Source: Oscillospiraceae bacterium
GTDB taxonomy: Bacteria; Bacillota; Clostridia; Oscillospirales; Ruminococcaceae
Length of the DNA: 64,000 bases
Assembly (NCBI GenBank): GCA_017550285.1
Contig: JAFZPP010000046.1
Location: forward strand, 1 to 64,000
Direction of reading: 5' to 3'
A program made the translations under genes and the position numbers. A model generated the notes under the pieces. That model worked only from the letters and a program-made list of their open reading frames with translations, ran no database searches and was not told where the DNA came from. Every line of letters begins with the position of its first letter. Positions within the stretch are counted from its first letter, which is position 1. Shown in pieces: positions 1 to 8,214 of the stretch.

Positions 1-304
1 GAAGGGAGAGCGCGAGAGGGAAACCCTAAGGAGAGAGGGGAATGCGAGCGCAGCGAGTTTCCCTTCTCGCCTTGGGGTGTCTCTCTCGCATTCGCGTGCC
101 CCGCATGTTTGCCGCAGGCAAACTGCGCAGTTTCGCTTTGCAAAACATGCGTGCCCAGCGAAAAATACGGTAGGACAAAAGATAAAAAAGAATGACTTGG
201 TGTCAGCAGGAAAAGAAAAACTTTCAAACCTCTCAGGACGCCGCCGGAAATCTTTAGATCAATACCCGCGGGCGCTGCCCGCAATTCTGAAAAGGGAATA
301 TAAC
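1..304. other. Intergenic region without a convincing gene
   Basis: I see no gene here. The stretch is low in coding character and rich in short inverted repeats, including a perfect 14-base palindrome at 120-133 and a wider imperfect inverted repeat around CGCATGTTT (about 96-160). A plus-strand open frame at 77-343 has no ribosome binding site, an arginine/lysine-rich shadow-like composition and runs into the terminator hairpin at 305-336, so I do not call it. Bases 38-81 resemble 34657-34700. Confidence 0.6.
38..81 (+). repeat. Intergenic repeat, copy A
   Basis: This 44-base block aligns without gaps to 34657-34700 at about 70% identity by eye (31 of 44 positions), beginning GGGAATG and ending TTGGG-TGTC. 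Both copies lie in non-coding gaps, so this may be a degenerate interspersed element. Two copies are too few to define its borders. Confidence 0.4.
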
Positions 305-336
305 AAAAGCGCGGCTTCTCTCAGAGCCGCGCTTTT
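305..336 (-). terminator. Intrinsic terminator of the dockerin gene
   Basis: A perfect 12-base stem (AAAAGCGCGGCT at 305-316 with its complement at 325-336) surrounds an 8-base loop. Read on the minus strand it starts 14 bases after the stop codon of the dockerin gene, and the 3' arm ends in TTTT. It is nearly symmetrical and could also act on plus-strand transcripts. Confidence 0.8.
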
Positions 337-349
337 ACTTTGATATCTG

Positions 350-1480
350 TTATTTTGCCTGCAAATCCTGCGCATCTTTGTAATAGGTCTCTGCCCATGC
401 ATCCACGCCTTCATACAAGATGTTGGAATCTGCAAGTCCCTCCGCATAATACAGCAGAATGGTCTGTGCATCCGGCATCAGGGCTTCGGTTTCATTGCTG
501 CACGAGACTTTTTCCCAGTACTGATGCGGAAAGACATCGGCGAGCTTCCGCTGCTGATCTGTCAGAGTACCCGTTCCTTTTGCGACTACAATCGCAGTGT
601 ATTCCTGCAAAGCAAGCTGTGCGTCCGTCACATCGACATTGCCGTCCATATTGACATCGCCTATCGGGTGGACATAATACTTGACAGCTTTTGCGTAATG
701 GTAGTCCATAGCAAGAGCCGCGTCTCCGGTCTGGTATCCAAGTTCCTTTTTGATCGTGTAGGCAATTTCCAGATATTCCGGTGCGGGAACGTCATACAGC
801 TCGCAGCCCTTCTTGCGTACCGAGTAAGTTTCTGCGGTTTCGTAGGTGATTGTACGCACTTCCCAGTCCGGATATTTTTCGGCAATCAGTGCAGTCAGTT
901 TTTCACCGGTCTGCGGATCCTCTGTGCTGCCGCGAACAGCGTCGCCGTAGCAGTAAGTGCATAACCACGAATCTATATAGGTATGCTGTTTATATGCCTG
1001 AATGTTCATACGATAGGTAAATTCGACCAGTTCATACTTTTCATTCAGCGCAGCAAAAAGCTGATCGCATTTCTGCTCTGTTTCTGCACGCGCTTCCGGA
1101 TCGTAAATCTGGACATTCAAGCCGGATTTCACGCTGAAATACATGACGCCTTCAAACTGATAGCTGTCGTCAAAGTATGTTTCGCAGACTGCAAGCAGTT
1201 CTTCTCTTGTGGCTGCATCCTGCGGCACAACGATTGTAAGCTCGGAATACGGCTTTGTGTCAGTGGAGAACAGGGGTTTGTATCTGCCCTCTGTGTTTAA
1301 CCAGTTGGAATAGTACACGGTTCCGGTATCCGGATCGGTCCAGCTTTCCGGATATCGCTTTTGAATCGAATCATCATCCCTCGTATACGCCGCAGAGACC
1401 GGACATACCGGCAGCGCAGCGGCAGAGATAATACCGGCTGCAATCATTGCAAGCACGGAACGCAGCAGCTTCTTTTTCAT
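350..1480 (-). CDS. Secreted protein with a dockerin-like domain
   Basis: Predicted exported protein of 376 residues. It begins MKKKLLRSV and has a hydrophobic signal peptide to about residue 30 (PVSAA). The first ~270 residues match no family I recognise. At about residues 274-346 is a dockerin-like region: a canonical calcium loop DVNMDGNVDVTD followed by the helix AQLALQEYTAI. The second half keeps the helix (DAQTILLYYAEGLA), but its calcium loop is replaced by about 20 unrelated residues. Dockerins bind cohesins and attach enzymes to cellulosomes in Ruminococcus. I chose the start at 1480 because it gives a signal peptide, with AAAGGA about 13 bases upstream; the longer frame to 1555 would add a charged extension. 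Function beyond surface attachment is unknown. Confidence 0.85.
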   Translation of the reverse strand: MKKKLLRSVLAMIAAGIISAAALPVCPVSAAYTRDDDSIQKRYPESWTDPDTGTVYYSNWLNTEGRYKPLFSTDTKPYSELTIVVPQDAATREELLAVCETYFDDSYQFEGVMYFSVKSGLNVQIYDPEARAETEQKCDQLFAALNEKYELVEFTYRMNIQAYKQHTYIDSWLCTYCYGDAVRGSTEDPQTGEKLTALIAEKYPDWEVRTITYETAETYSVRKKGCELYDVPAPEYLEIAYTIKKELGYQTGDAALAMDYHYAKAVKYYVHPIGDVNMDGNVDVTDAQLALQEYTAIVVAKGTGTLTDQQRKLADVFPHQYWEKVSCSNETEALMPDAQTILLYYAEGLADSNILYEGVDAWAETYYKDAQDLQAK

Positions 1481-1595
1481 AATTCTCACGCATCCTTTCA
1501 TTTTCATATGCATTTGCATCAACGGTTCGACAGATTTTTTCTGCCCTTCACTCATTATGACCGCATCCGGCGCGAAAGGTTACCGATTCTGAATG

Positions 1596-1642
1596 TAAAA
1601 AAATGACATGCGGTTTTGTGGAATCCGACAAAAACCGCATGC
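1596..1642 (-). terminator. Intrinsic terminator after the ECF S component gene
   Basis: On the minus strand, two bases after the ECF gene stop, GCATGCGGTTTTTGT pairs with ACAAAACCGCATG around a 7-base loop and is followed after a few bases by TTTTTTT. It probably ends the long yqfC-to-ECF transcription unit. Confidence 0.85.
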
Positions 1643-1644
1643 CT

Positions 1645-2331
1645 TTATAAGCCGTATTTCTTTTTGATGCGCGAAAGCTTGTCGCCGATCGGCTTGCGCA
1701 GCACAATCAGAAACAGCAGATTGGAAACAGCATAAAGGCAGGTCAGCGGCACTGCCGTCGAGATTGCTGCCGCATATTCGCGCAATGTAAATTCCTTGTA
1801 GGTCCAGACCGTTGTCCAGATATCGAGCAGCATCGAATATGCAACGCCGGAGAGCATGCCGTAAATATACAGCAGCAGCGGCGATTTTTTCAGCGGCTTT
1901 GCAAAGATGCCCGCGAACAGCCCGATCAGTCCCCATGCAAGCATCTGAAACGGTGTCCACGGTCCCTGCCCCATGATAAAATTCGAGAGCACTGCCGATA
2001 ATGCGCCGACTAAAAAGCCTGCCTCGGGTCCGAGATACAGCGCCGAAAGAACCGTCAGCGCGGTGATCGGCTTGATGAGCGGCAGCAGACGTCCGATCAC
2101 CGAAAGCGCGGTCATCACCGAGACCAGAATCATCCGGCGCGTGCCAAGCTCACGGCGCTCAAATCCCGCCAGAAACAACAGCAGCGCCAGCAGTACCATA
2201 ATAAAACTGACGAGCGCATAATACTGCGACTGAATGCCGAGCGGCAGCAGCAGCACAATCGCCGGCATGATCGCAAAGGGCAGCACAATGCGCAGCACTC
2301 TGCGGATGCGCTCCGATTTGATGACGAGCAT
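1645..2331 (-). CDS. ECF transporter S component
   Basis: Integral membrane protein of 228 residues with about six hydrophobic segments. It has the S-component signature of energy-coupling factor transporters: a small-residue segment LYLGPEAGFLVGALSAVLSN, then GQGPWTPFQMLAWGLIG. S components capture a vitamin or metal and work with a shared EcfA/EcfA'/EcfT module, which is not in this window. The GPWTPFQM motif recalls cobalamin-type (CbrT-like) S components, but substrate assignment from sequence alone is weak. The start at 2331 is set by AAGGGGGG about 7 bases upstream. It is last in the operon after recO and the ADP-ribosyltransferase-like gene, with a 19-base gap and a terminator right behind it. 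Confidence 0.85.
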   Translation of the reverse strand: MLVIKSERIRRVLRIVLPFAIMPAIVLLLPLGIQSQYYALVSFIMVLLALLLFLAGFERRELGTRRMILVSVMTALSVIGRLLPLIKPITALTVLSALYLGPEAGFLVGALSAVLSNFIMGQGPWTPFQMLAWGLIGLFAGIFAKPLKKSPLLLYIYGMLSGVAYSMLLDIWTTVWTYKEFTLREYAAAISTAVPLTCLYAVSNLLFLIVLRKPIGDKLSRIKKKYGL

Positions 2332-2350
2332 CGCCTGCCCCCCTTCCCTG

Positions 2351-3139
2351 TCAGTTTGCTGCAAACAGATTCCGGAGTGCGCGCTTGAACCGGAGATACG
2401 ATGCCGCATCCTCCGGACAGAGCTGCGCTTCCGGCAGATTCTGCGCTATCTGTGCATATAATCTGACCGCGGAATCATACGCCGCAGGCAGCAGTGCAGC
2501 ATCTGCCTGCATGGTGATGCGCTGATCCGGCAGCACGGACAGATCATATGCGGCGACCGGCGGTGCACCGTTCAGATCGGTGATCCTGCGGTCATCGTCT
2601 GTCAGCGGACGCTGCTGCACTCCGAACCGCAGATACGGCGGCAGCAGCAGCTCATCCTCATTCGCTTTGCGATAATTGTCAAGCATCTGCGAGAAAAGAA
2701 TGACCGGCGTTCCGGCAGGGACATGATAGGTCAGAAGAACAATCTGCTGCTTATCCCCGTAATCCGGCAGAAAACCGCGCTGCGAGGTCGAGGTGAATGC
2801 GCCGGTTTGCCCGCTTTGCAGACAGACCTGAAAATCAGACAGGCGCTCGACGCGGTATCCGGTCTGCGCGGTCTCCTGCGCGCCCTTCTGCGCCGCCGTC
2901 AGCAAACAGGCATACAAATGTACAAGCCGCGGCAGGTCGCGGAGCATCTCCGGATTGAGATGCTTGCCCTCCTGCACGCGCGTATATTCCGTTGCAAGAT
3001 CATCATAAAGCAATGCATTCAGCGTGACATATGCGCGGGCATCGCCCCAGAAGGAATCGGCGCGTTCGTCCGCAGCAATATCGCCTTCATAGTATTTGAC
3101 TGCATGCAGTTCATCGGCTGTCAGTTGTTTTTTTCTCAT
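2351..3139 (-). CDS. Predicted ADP-ribosyltransferase-fold protein
   Basis: A 262-residue protein without signal peptide or membrane segment. Residues 94-163 show the order of motifs typical of the R-S-E class of mono-ADP-ribosyltransferases: GYR (R96), then about 18 residues later AFTSTSQ (S117-T118-S119), a beta-strand region IVLLTYHVPAGTPVI, and a loop NEDELLLPP in which E161-D162-E163 gives the E-x-E pair. These are the NAD-binding arginine, the STS motif and the catalytic glutamate loop. The N-terminal 90 residues look helical and are unassigned. It sits 18 bases after recO and 19 before an ECF S component, within a housekeeping operon. RBS GGAGC lies 8 bases upstream. Substrate unknown. 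Assignment rests on motif order and spacing, not on a database match. Confidence 0.6.
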   Translation of the reverse strand: MRKKQLTADELHAVKYYEGDIAADERADSFWGDARAYVTLNALLYDDLATEYTRVQEGKHLNPEMLRDLPRLVHLYACLLTAAQKGAQETAQTGYRVERLSDFQVCLQSGQTGAFTSTSQRGFLPDYGDKQQIVLLTYHVPAGTPVILFSQMLDNYRKANEDELLLPPYLRFGVQQRPLTDDDRRITDLNGAPPVAAYDLSVLPDQRITMQADAALLPAAYDSAVRLYAQIAQNLPEAQLCPEDAASYLRFKRALRNLFAAN

Positions 3140-3157
3140 GAGCGTGCTCCGTTTCTG

Positions 3158-3919
3158 TTAATCGTCAGACTGCGGATTGCATTGTGCATGGTAAAAATCG
3201 AGTGTCGGGAAGTGCATGCCGAGGCGGTGCAGCACATACTGCTCGGTATACTGCGCAAACAGATCGGCACTTTTCCCTTTCAGCCGGAACTGGAACAGCC
3301 GGTCAAACTCCGTAAAGACGACGTGTCTTGCGGCGAGCAATACCGCTTCGGTCGCCGGAATATCATGATTGTCGGCGATCTCTCTGCATTCACGGCAGAC
3401 AAAATCTGCAAAGCGCACCCGCAGAACCGGATGCTTCGGCAGATACGTCATGCACTCCTGACAGCAGACCAGATTCGGCATCATCCCGAGCTCGGTCATC
3501 AGACGCAGCTCGAACACCGACTTCACCTGCGGCAGCGGTCGGGAATGCTCCGATAAATGATGCAGTGCAAGCAGATACAGCCGCAGAATCTGCGGCTGCG
3601 GCTGATTTGTGACGGTATTCCGGATCAGCTCCGAAAAATACGAGGCGAGCGCAAGTGCATCGAGATCGTTCCGGATTCCGAAAAACAGATTCAGCGAGAC
3701 GGCGCTGTCGAGAAACAGCCGGTCGCCGCTGCACCGCAGACAAAAATCCCCGTAGGAGAAAAGCTGCGTCACTGCGGCATATTTGCTGCCGGGCTTCCGT
3801 GCCGATCTGGCACGCACAGTGCGGATGCCGTCCTCTGTCAGCAGGTCGATGATCTTATCGGCATCCTGAAAGGCGGTCTCCCGTATCACGAGTCCCTTGA
3901 GATTGAGATGCGTCTGCAT
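3158..3919 (-). CDS. recO: DNA repair protein RecO
   Basis: A 253-residue RecO, which helps RecF/RecR load RecA on gapped DNA. The N-terminal OB-fold region carries the usual GLVIRETAFQDADKIIDLLTE pattern (residues about 8-28) and the SYGDFCL stretch. Residues about 150-180 hold the zinc-binding cysteines in LVCCQEC and FVCREC. Length is normal. The start at 3919 (MQTHLNLKG) has GAGGA about 8 bases upstream; the longer open frame to 4045 is upstream noise overlapping yqzL. The first 65 bases overlap the end of the small yqzL-like gene. Gene order era-yqzL-recO is the Bacillus order. Confidence 0.95.
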   Translation of the reverse strand: MQTHLNLKGLVIRETAFQDADKIIDLLTEDGIRTVRARSARKPGSKYAAVTQLFSYGDFCLRCSGDRLFLDSAVSLNLFFGIRNDLDALALASYFSELIRNTVTNQPQPQILRLYLLALHHLSEHSRPLPQVKSVFELRLMTELGMMPNLVCCQECMTYLPKHPVLRVRFADFVCRECREIADNHDIPATEAVLLAARHVVFTEFDRLFQFRLKGKSADLFAQYTEQYVLHRLGMHFPTLDFYHAQCNPQSDD

Positions 3920-4058
3920 AGGTGTTGTCCTCATGCGTGCAGCAGGCACGGTATTCGAGATAATCCGCAACGCTGCCGCTCTGACAGAAGGCATCCCAGC
4001 GCTGCTGCTGCCGGTTCTCTGCCGTTCTGTCCGTCCAGTAAGCATTTTGAATCCGCAT
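3855..4058 (-). CDS. yqzL: YqzL-like small protein
   Basis: A 67-residue protein with the strong site AAAGGAGG 8 bases before its ATG. The stretch RWDAFCQSGSVADYLEYR (residues 20-37) fits the YqzL pattern of a tryptophan/phenylalanine, a TG/SG turn and a YL-x-Y motif. YqzL in Bacillus is a ~47-residue protein of unknown role encoded between era and recO, exactly this position. Here the frame continues 30 residues past the conserved part and overlaps the recO start by 65 bases, which is long. Translational coupling is likely because the recO ribosome binding site lies inside this gene. Confidence 0.7.
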   Translation of the reverse strand: MRIQNAYWTDRTAENRQQQRWDAFCQSGSVADYLEYRACCTHEDNTYADASQSQGTRDTGDRLSGCR

Positions 4059-4118
4059 ATGCGATCCTCCTTTTGAAGTCAGCATATGCGGAATCATTTT
4101 TTATAATCATGGAAAATA

Positions 4119-5030
4119 TTACTGATTGAAATTCAGACCGAACTGCTCGATCATCATATCGCGGTTGCGCCAGTCCTCCTTGACCTTGACCCATGTCTGG
4201 AGATTGACCTGAATCCGGAAGAACTTTTCCAGCTCGCGTCTTGCATTGGCGCCGACCTTTTTCAGCATCGCGCCGTTCTTGCCGATAATCATGCGCTTGT
4301 GCGATTCCTTCTCGCAGTAAATCAGCACGGAAATATTGAGGATATCCTTGTCCTCACGCTCGGAAAAGGATTCCGTCACGACCGCAATGCCGTGCGGTAC
4401 CTCATCCTGCAAAAGATAGAGCAGCTGCTCGCGGACAAGCTCCGCTGCCAGCACACGCTCCGGCTGATCGGTAATCATATCCTCGGGGAAATAATGCGGT
4501 CCATCTACGGCACGGCTGAGCAGCTCATCCAGCACATCCTGCACGCCGTCATTGCGCGTGACGGATACCGGAATCAGCGCTGCCGGATGCCAGCGCTGAT
4601 CTGCCTCCGCAAGCAGCGGCGCCAGCGCGGATTTCTCTTTCAGCAGGTCGATTTTATTGTACACGAAAATCACCGGTGTCCCCTGCTTTGTGAGATTGTC
4701 CAGCATGATCTGCTCCTGCTCGCCGAGGGGCTTTGTGCAGTCCTGCATGAAAATCACACAGTCGATCTCGGAGACGGCTTCCTTCGCCGCTTTCAGCATC
4801 TGGTCGCCGAGCTTTGTCCGCGCATGATGCAGACCGGGCGTATCGGTAAAGACGAGCTGCGTCTCGCCGATATTGCGGATGCCCGTGATGCGCGTGCGCG
4901 TGGTCTGCGGCTTCGGGCTGACCGATGCGATCTTCTCGCCGATCATCGCATTGAGCAGCGAGGATTTTCCTGCATTTGTATGTCCTGCAATCGCTGCAAA
5001 CAGGATCTTTGTTTTGCCGTTTTCCTGCAT
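4119..5030 (-). CDS. era: GTPase Era
   Basis: A 303-residue Era, the GTPase that binds 16S rRNA and assists 30S subunit maturation. Motifs seen in order: G1 GHTNAGKSS (residues ~16-24), switch/G2 region TTRTRITGI, G3 DTPG, G4 NKID, and near the C-terminus the KH RNA-binding motif MIIGKNGAMLKKVG. Length is typical. It lies 3 bases after ybeY, so the two are co-translated. It belongs to the phoH-ybeY-era-yqzL-recO block. Confidence 0.97.
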   Translation of the reverse strand: MQENGKTKILFAAIAGHTNAGKSSLLNAMIGEKIASVSPKPQTTRTRITGIRNIGETQLVFTDTPGLHHARTKLGDQMLKAAKEAVSEIDCVIFMQDCTKPLGEQEQIMLDNLTKQGTPVIFVYNKIDLLKEKSALAPLLAEADQRWHPAALIPVSVTRNDGVQDVLDELLSRAVDGPHYFPEDMITDQPERVLAAELVREQLLYLLQDEVPHGIAVVTESFSEREDKDILNISVLIYCEKESHKRMIIGKNGAMLKKVGANARRELEKFFRIQVNLQTWVKVKEDWRNRDMMIEQFGLNFNQ

Positions 5031-5033
5031 GGA

Positions 5034-5543
5034 TTATTCCTGATCCTCCGGTACGATATAGCTTGTATCTCTGGAGAAGCCGAGCTTTTCGAGAACAGAC
5101 TCCTCCTTCTCGCGCATCTGTCTCTGCTCGAGAGAGGATTTCTCATGATCGTAGCCCAGCAGATGCAGCATCGAATGCACCGTCAGGAACGCAACCTCGC
5201 GCTCCAGAACATGTCCGTACATTTTTGCCTGCTTGACCGCCATTTCCATAGAGATCACGATATCGCCGAGCAGCACAAAGCCGTTCTCGGTGTTGATCTC
5301 CAGATGATCGCCCTCGCAAAGCGGGAAGGAGAGCACATCGGTCTCCATATCCTTATTGCGGTACTGCGCATTGAGCTTGCGGATCTCCTCGTTGTTGACG
5401 AAGGAGACGCTGACCTCGGTATCATGGCCGAAGCCTTCCGTTGTCAGCACTGCCTGACAGCAGCGGCGGATCAGCAGGCGGATTCCGACCGGAATCTTGA
5501 CCTCATGCTGCGTATCCTTGATATAAACTTTCAGTTTAGCCAT
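5034..5543 (-). CDS. ybeY: Endoribonuclease YbeY (rRNA maturation factor)
   Basis: A 169-residue zinc metalloprotein needed for 16S rRNA 3' end processing and ribosome quality control. The diagnostic zinc motif H-x3-H-x5-H is visible in VHSMLHLLGYDHE (residues ~118-130), preceded by DVLSFPL and LGDIVIS, both conserved in the family. I chose MAKLKVYI at 5543; an in-frame ATG at 5564 is a weaker alternative. The start overlaps the phoH stop by 8 bases. Confidence 0.95.
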   Translation of the reverse strand: MAKLKVYIKDTQHEVKIPVGIRLLIRRCCQAVLTTEGFGHDTEVSVSFVNNEEIRKLNAQYRNKDMETDVLSFPLCEGDHLEINTENGFVLLGDIVISMEMAVKQAKMYGHVLEREVAFLTVHSMLHLLGYDHEKSSLEQRQMREKEESVLEKLGFSRDTSYIVPEDQE

Positions 5544-6561
5544 TTTTGCTTCTTTTCCTTTCATGATGATTTTGTATGTTTTTGTGCTCGTAATTCGCAT
5601 ATGCCGTGATGATATCCTGCACGAGTCTGTGACGGACAACATCCTTCTCCGAGAACGTGTGAATTACGATGTCATCGACGGTTCTGAGCACACGCATCGC
5701 TTCGATCAGACCGGAGCGGCGCGGATCGGGCAGGTCAATCTGGGTGATATCGCCGGTGATGACCATTTTGCTGCCCTCGCCGAGACGGGTCAGGAACATT
5801 TTGATCTGCTCGGATGTGGTATTCTGTGCCTCATCCAGAATGATAAAGGCATGATCCAGCGTTCTGCCGCGCATGTAGGCAAGCGGCGCGATCTCAATGA
5901 TATTCTTCTCGAGGTCGCGCTCGACGGCTTCACTGCCGAGCATTTCAAAGAGCGCATCATAGAGCGGTCTGAGATACGGATCGACCTTATCCTGCAAATC
6001 GCCCGGAAGAAAGCCGAGCTTCTCGCCCGCTTCGACCGCGGGCCGCGTCAGGATGATGCGGCTGATCTCATGGCTTTTGAGTGCCTTGACCGCCATTGCG
6101 ACAGCGAGATAGGTTTTGCCGGTACCGGCAGGTCCGATGCCGAGTACAATGGTATTTGCAGCGATTGCATCGAGATACTTCTTCTGACCGACGGTACGCG
6201 GCCGGATCGGTTTGCCGGAGAGCGTCACGCTGACGGCATCCGCGGTCAGTGTCTTGACCTCCTCGGCGGCATTGTCGGCGACCATTGAGACGACGTAGCG
6301 CACGCCCTGCTCATTGATGCCGGTGCCTTTGCGGGTGTTCTCGAGCAGCACATCCATTGCCTCGGCGGCTTTCCGGATATTCTCCTCCGGTCCGGTGATC
6401 TTGACGCCGGTGCCGCGGTTGACAATCACAACCTGAAACTTCTTCTGGATCAGGTTCAGGTTCGAGTCATAGCTGCCGAAGACGGCGGCTATTTCATCGG
6501 GATTTGCTGCATTCCAAATCAGTTCTGCCATGTGCTTTTTTTCAATCTGCTCCTTTGTCAT
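5536..6561 (-). CDS. phoH: PhoH-like ATPase
   Basis: A 341-residue PhoH-family protein, a P-loop ATPase linked to RNA metabolism. An N-terminal KH-like region (FQVVIVNRGTGVKITG) precedes the ATPase domain with Walker A GPAGTGKT, the family motif LTRPAVEAGEKLGFLPGDL, Walker B FIILDEAQN and sensor MVITGDITQIDLP. I start at 6561 because GGGGAAAG precedes this ATG at about 8 bases, while the longer ATG at 6585 has no such site. First gene after the extended -10 promoter at 6621-6629. Confidence 0.93.
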   Translation of the reverse strand: MTKEQIEKKHMAELIWNAANPDEIAAVFGSYDSNLNLIQKKFQVVIVNRGTGVKITGPEENIRKAAEAMDVLLENTRKGTGINEQGVRYVVSMVADNAAEEVKTLTADAVSVTLSGKPIRPRTVGQKKYLDAIAANTIVLGIGPAGTGKTYLAVAMAVKALKSHEISRIILTRPAVEAGEKLGFLPGDLQDKVDPYLRPLYDALFEMLGSEAVERDLEKNIIEIAPLAYMRGRTLDHAFIILDEAQNTTSEQIKMFLTRLGEGSKMVITGDITQIDLPDPRRSGLIEAMRVLRTVDDIVIHTFSEKDVVRHRLVQDIITAYANYEHKNIQNHHERKRSKNG

Positions 6562-6620
6562 AAACTGCTTTCCCCAAGCCTGCATCAGGCCGCAGAAAGC
6601 GCATGATAAATTCTATGTCT

Positions 6621-6629
6621 ATTATATCA
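6621..6629 (-). promoter_or_regulatory. Extended -10 promoter for the phoH operon
   Basis: On the minus strand TGATATAAT gives a consensus -10 with the upstream TG of an extended -10 element, about 60 bases before the phoH start. No good -35 is visible at 17-18 bases (TTCCAT), as expected where an extended -10 compensates. Confidence 0.6.
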
Positions 6630-6654
6630 CAAACGAATGAAAAATGGAATAGTT

Positions 6655-7815
6655 TTAGGATAATTTCACAAAAATTTCACAGCTTTTCCCGATAACGCCC
6701 TCGAAAACATAGTTGATTTTCAGCGAAATGCCCAAATCAGACTGCGAAAAATGGATATTTTTGCTGATGAGCCTGTCATCTGCGTGAAAATTCTGCACAT
6801 ACCGCTCCGCCGATTCGGTCAGCATGGCACGCAGCTCCGCCTCCGTAAAAACGGTAATCGCCGTCTCCTGACGGGTGTAGCGGCAGCGGATCAGCGACAC
6901 CGGAAGCTGTCTGCCGAAGCAGTAAAACGGCTCGCGGTCCTCCTCGTAAATCAGATTCTCTGCCGGTGCCGGACGGACAAAGCCGAGCGTCAGCGGAATG
7001 CGCCTGCCGAACACCGAGAGGACGGTCTCTGTCTCTGTGCTGCCCCGAACGGGCAGTTCGGACACATACGGAAGCATCTGCTCGAAGGTATCAAAATAGG
7101 TGCCCGTGACGGTGCCCTCGGCGTGATAATAGCGGCAGATGCCGAAGGCGTCGGTCTGTGCGCCGCTGATCAGCAGGTCGCCCGCACGGACCGTATCGCC
7201 GACCTGCTTTGCCGCAAAGCCGCTGCGGATATCCATGCCCGTGATCTGTGCGGTCTCGGCGGCGACAATATTCGCGGGGACTCTGCGTTCATCCATTGCA
7301 GGCGGCAGGCGCTCCTCCGTCAGATCGACAATCAGTCTGCCGCCGCGGTGACGCATCGTGATCCATTCGATATCGTGCACGGCAAGGCGCATCTGCTGCT
7401 CAATATAACGGTACGGCAGATCGCGGAACGGCACGCCGTATGACACGCCGAGCTCGGACAGCGCACGGATGATCTCTGCATCCGGAATACGCGTATTTCC
7501 GGTGATCTCAATGCTGCGCACTGCGGCATTGCACCAGAAGAGAAACATGCTGCCGAGCAGCATCCCGCAGAGAAAGCCCCAGCGCCCGCGGAAAGATGTC
7601 AGACGATAGCGCAGTCCGCGGCGTGCGGTGATCTCAACCGCAATCTGACCGTGTGCAGCGAGCGCATGCAGCATTTTCTGATCGCCGGCAGAAATTTCGG
7701 CGGAGAATACCTCACCGCTGACCTGCTGATTCCGGCAGCGGACGCCGTTTCTGCGGAGCGCATCGCGGAAGGCTGCAAGCTGCGCGCCTTTGGCGGTAAA
7801 ATGTACAGAAGCCAT
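6655..7815 (-). CDS. yqfD: Sporulation protein YqfD
   Basis: A 386-residue membrane protein of the YqfD/SpoIV family required at the mother-cell stage of sporulation in Bacillus and clostridia. The N-terminal domain (VRCRNQQVSGEVFSAEIS) resembles YqfD, followed by one hydrophobic segment GFLCGMLLGSMFLFW at about residues 77-95 and a POTRA-like part (VRSIEITGNTRIPDAEII). The rest is predicted to be outside the membrane. ATG at 7815 has GAGGTG about 4 bases upstream; a GTG at 7827 overlapping the yqfC stop is possible. Follows yqfC directly as in other spore formers. Confidence 0.9.
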   Translation of the reverse strand: MASVHFTAKGAQLAAFRDALRRNGVRCRNQQVSGEVFSAEISAGDQKMLHALAAHGQIAVEITARRGLRYRLTSFRGRWGFLCGMLLGSMFLFWCNAAVRSIEITGNTRIPDAEIIRALSELGVSYGVPFRDLPYRYIEQQMRLAVHDIEWITMRHRGGRLIVDLTEERLPPAMDERRVPANIVAAETAQITGMDIRSGFAAKQVGDTVRAGDLLISGAQTDAFGICRYYHAEGTVTGTYFDTFEQMLPYVSELPVRGSTETETVLSVFGRRIPLTLGFVRPAPAENLIYEEDREPFYCFGRQLPVSLIRCRYTRQETAITVFTEAELRAMLTESAERYVQNFHADDRLISKNIHFSQSDLGISLKINYVFEGVIGKSCEIFVKLS

Positions 7816-7823
7816 GCAGCACC

Positions 7824-8054
7824 TCACAGTCCGCCGTCAAATTCAATCGCGCGGATTTCGCCGGAGATATGCAGTCCGCCGCTGCTGTAATCGGACGCGG
7901 ACAGACCGTGTCCCCAGACGGCAACGCGGCTTCCGCCGAGCTCCAGAAGCATCAGCATATCGCTGCATTCAAGCAGCCGGCGGCAGCGGTCGATATATAA
8001 ATCGGAATTGCCGCAGAGCTCCATGCGGTCTAAAAACATCGCGGGCGTTTTCAC
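7824..8054 (-). CDS. yqfC: Sporulation protein YqfC
   Basis: A 76-residue YqfC-family protein. The pattern is a short helix, RRLLECSDMLMLLELG, then the YqfC-typical strand VAVWGHGLSAS and the ending LHISGEIRAIEFD. In Bacillus yqfC-yqfD are controlled by sigma-E. I take GTG at 8054, 10 bases after AAGGG; a GTG at 8072 in the same frame is an alternative. A possible sigma-E-like -10 (CATAGACT, 8090-8097 minus strand) lies upstream, but I see no matching -35. Confidence 0.8.
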   Translation of the reverse strand: MKTPAMFLDRMELCGNSDLYIDRCRRLLECSDMLMLLELGGSRVAVWGHGLSASDYSSGGLHISGEIRAIEFDGGL

Positions 8055-8149
8055 GGTATCGCATCCCTTCACACTCTCTGTTGTAATACAGTCTATGCGG
8101 CGGAATACGGCTGCATGAATTGCGCAGTTTCAAATGAATTCTGCATGAC

Positions 8150-8177
8150 GAAACCGCCTGATGATTCAGACGGTTTC
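8150..8177 (-). other. Hairpin in the leader between promoter and yqfC
   Basis: A 12-base stem (GAAACCGCCTGA / TCAGACGGTTTC, one G-U in RNA) with a 4-base loop lies about 30 bases after the predicted start of the transcript from 8215-8243. No T-run follows, so it is not a clear terminator. It overlaps a possible 33-codon frame that lacks a ribosome binding site. Confidence 0.45.
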
Positions 8178-8214
8178 ATCGGATGATTTACCATTTCTCA
8201 TATTGCCGGATAAT

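Noticed and set aside
120-133. Perfect palindrome as a phage or plasmid attachment site
   Set aside because: No integrase, no second copy and no mobile genes nearby.
77-343. 88-codon plus-strand frame near the left edge
   Set aside because: No Shine-Dalgarno, basic low-complexity product, and it runs through the terminator hairpin of the opposite gene.
2351-3139. A toxin-antitoxin or polymorphic toxin system around the ADP-ribosyltransferase-like gene
   Set aside because: No antitoxin-like small partner, no export domain and no immunity gene; neighbours are housekeeping genes and a transporter.
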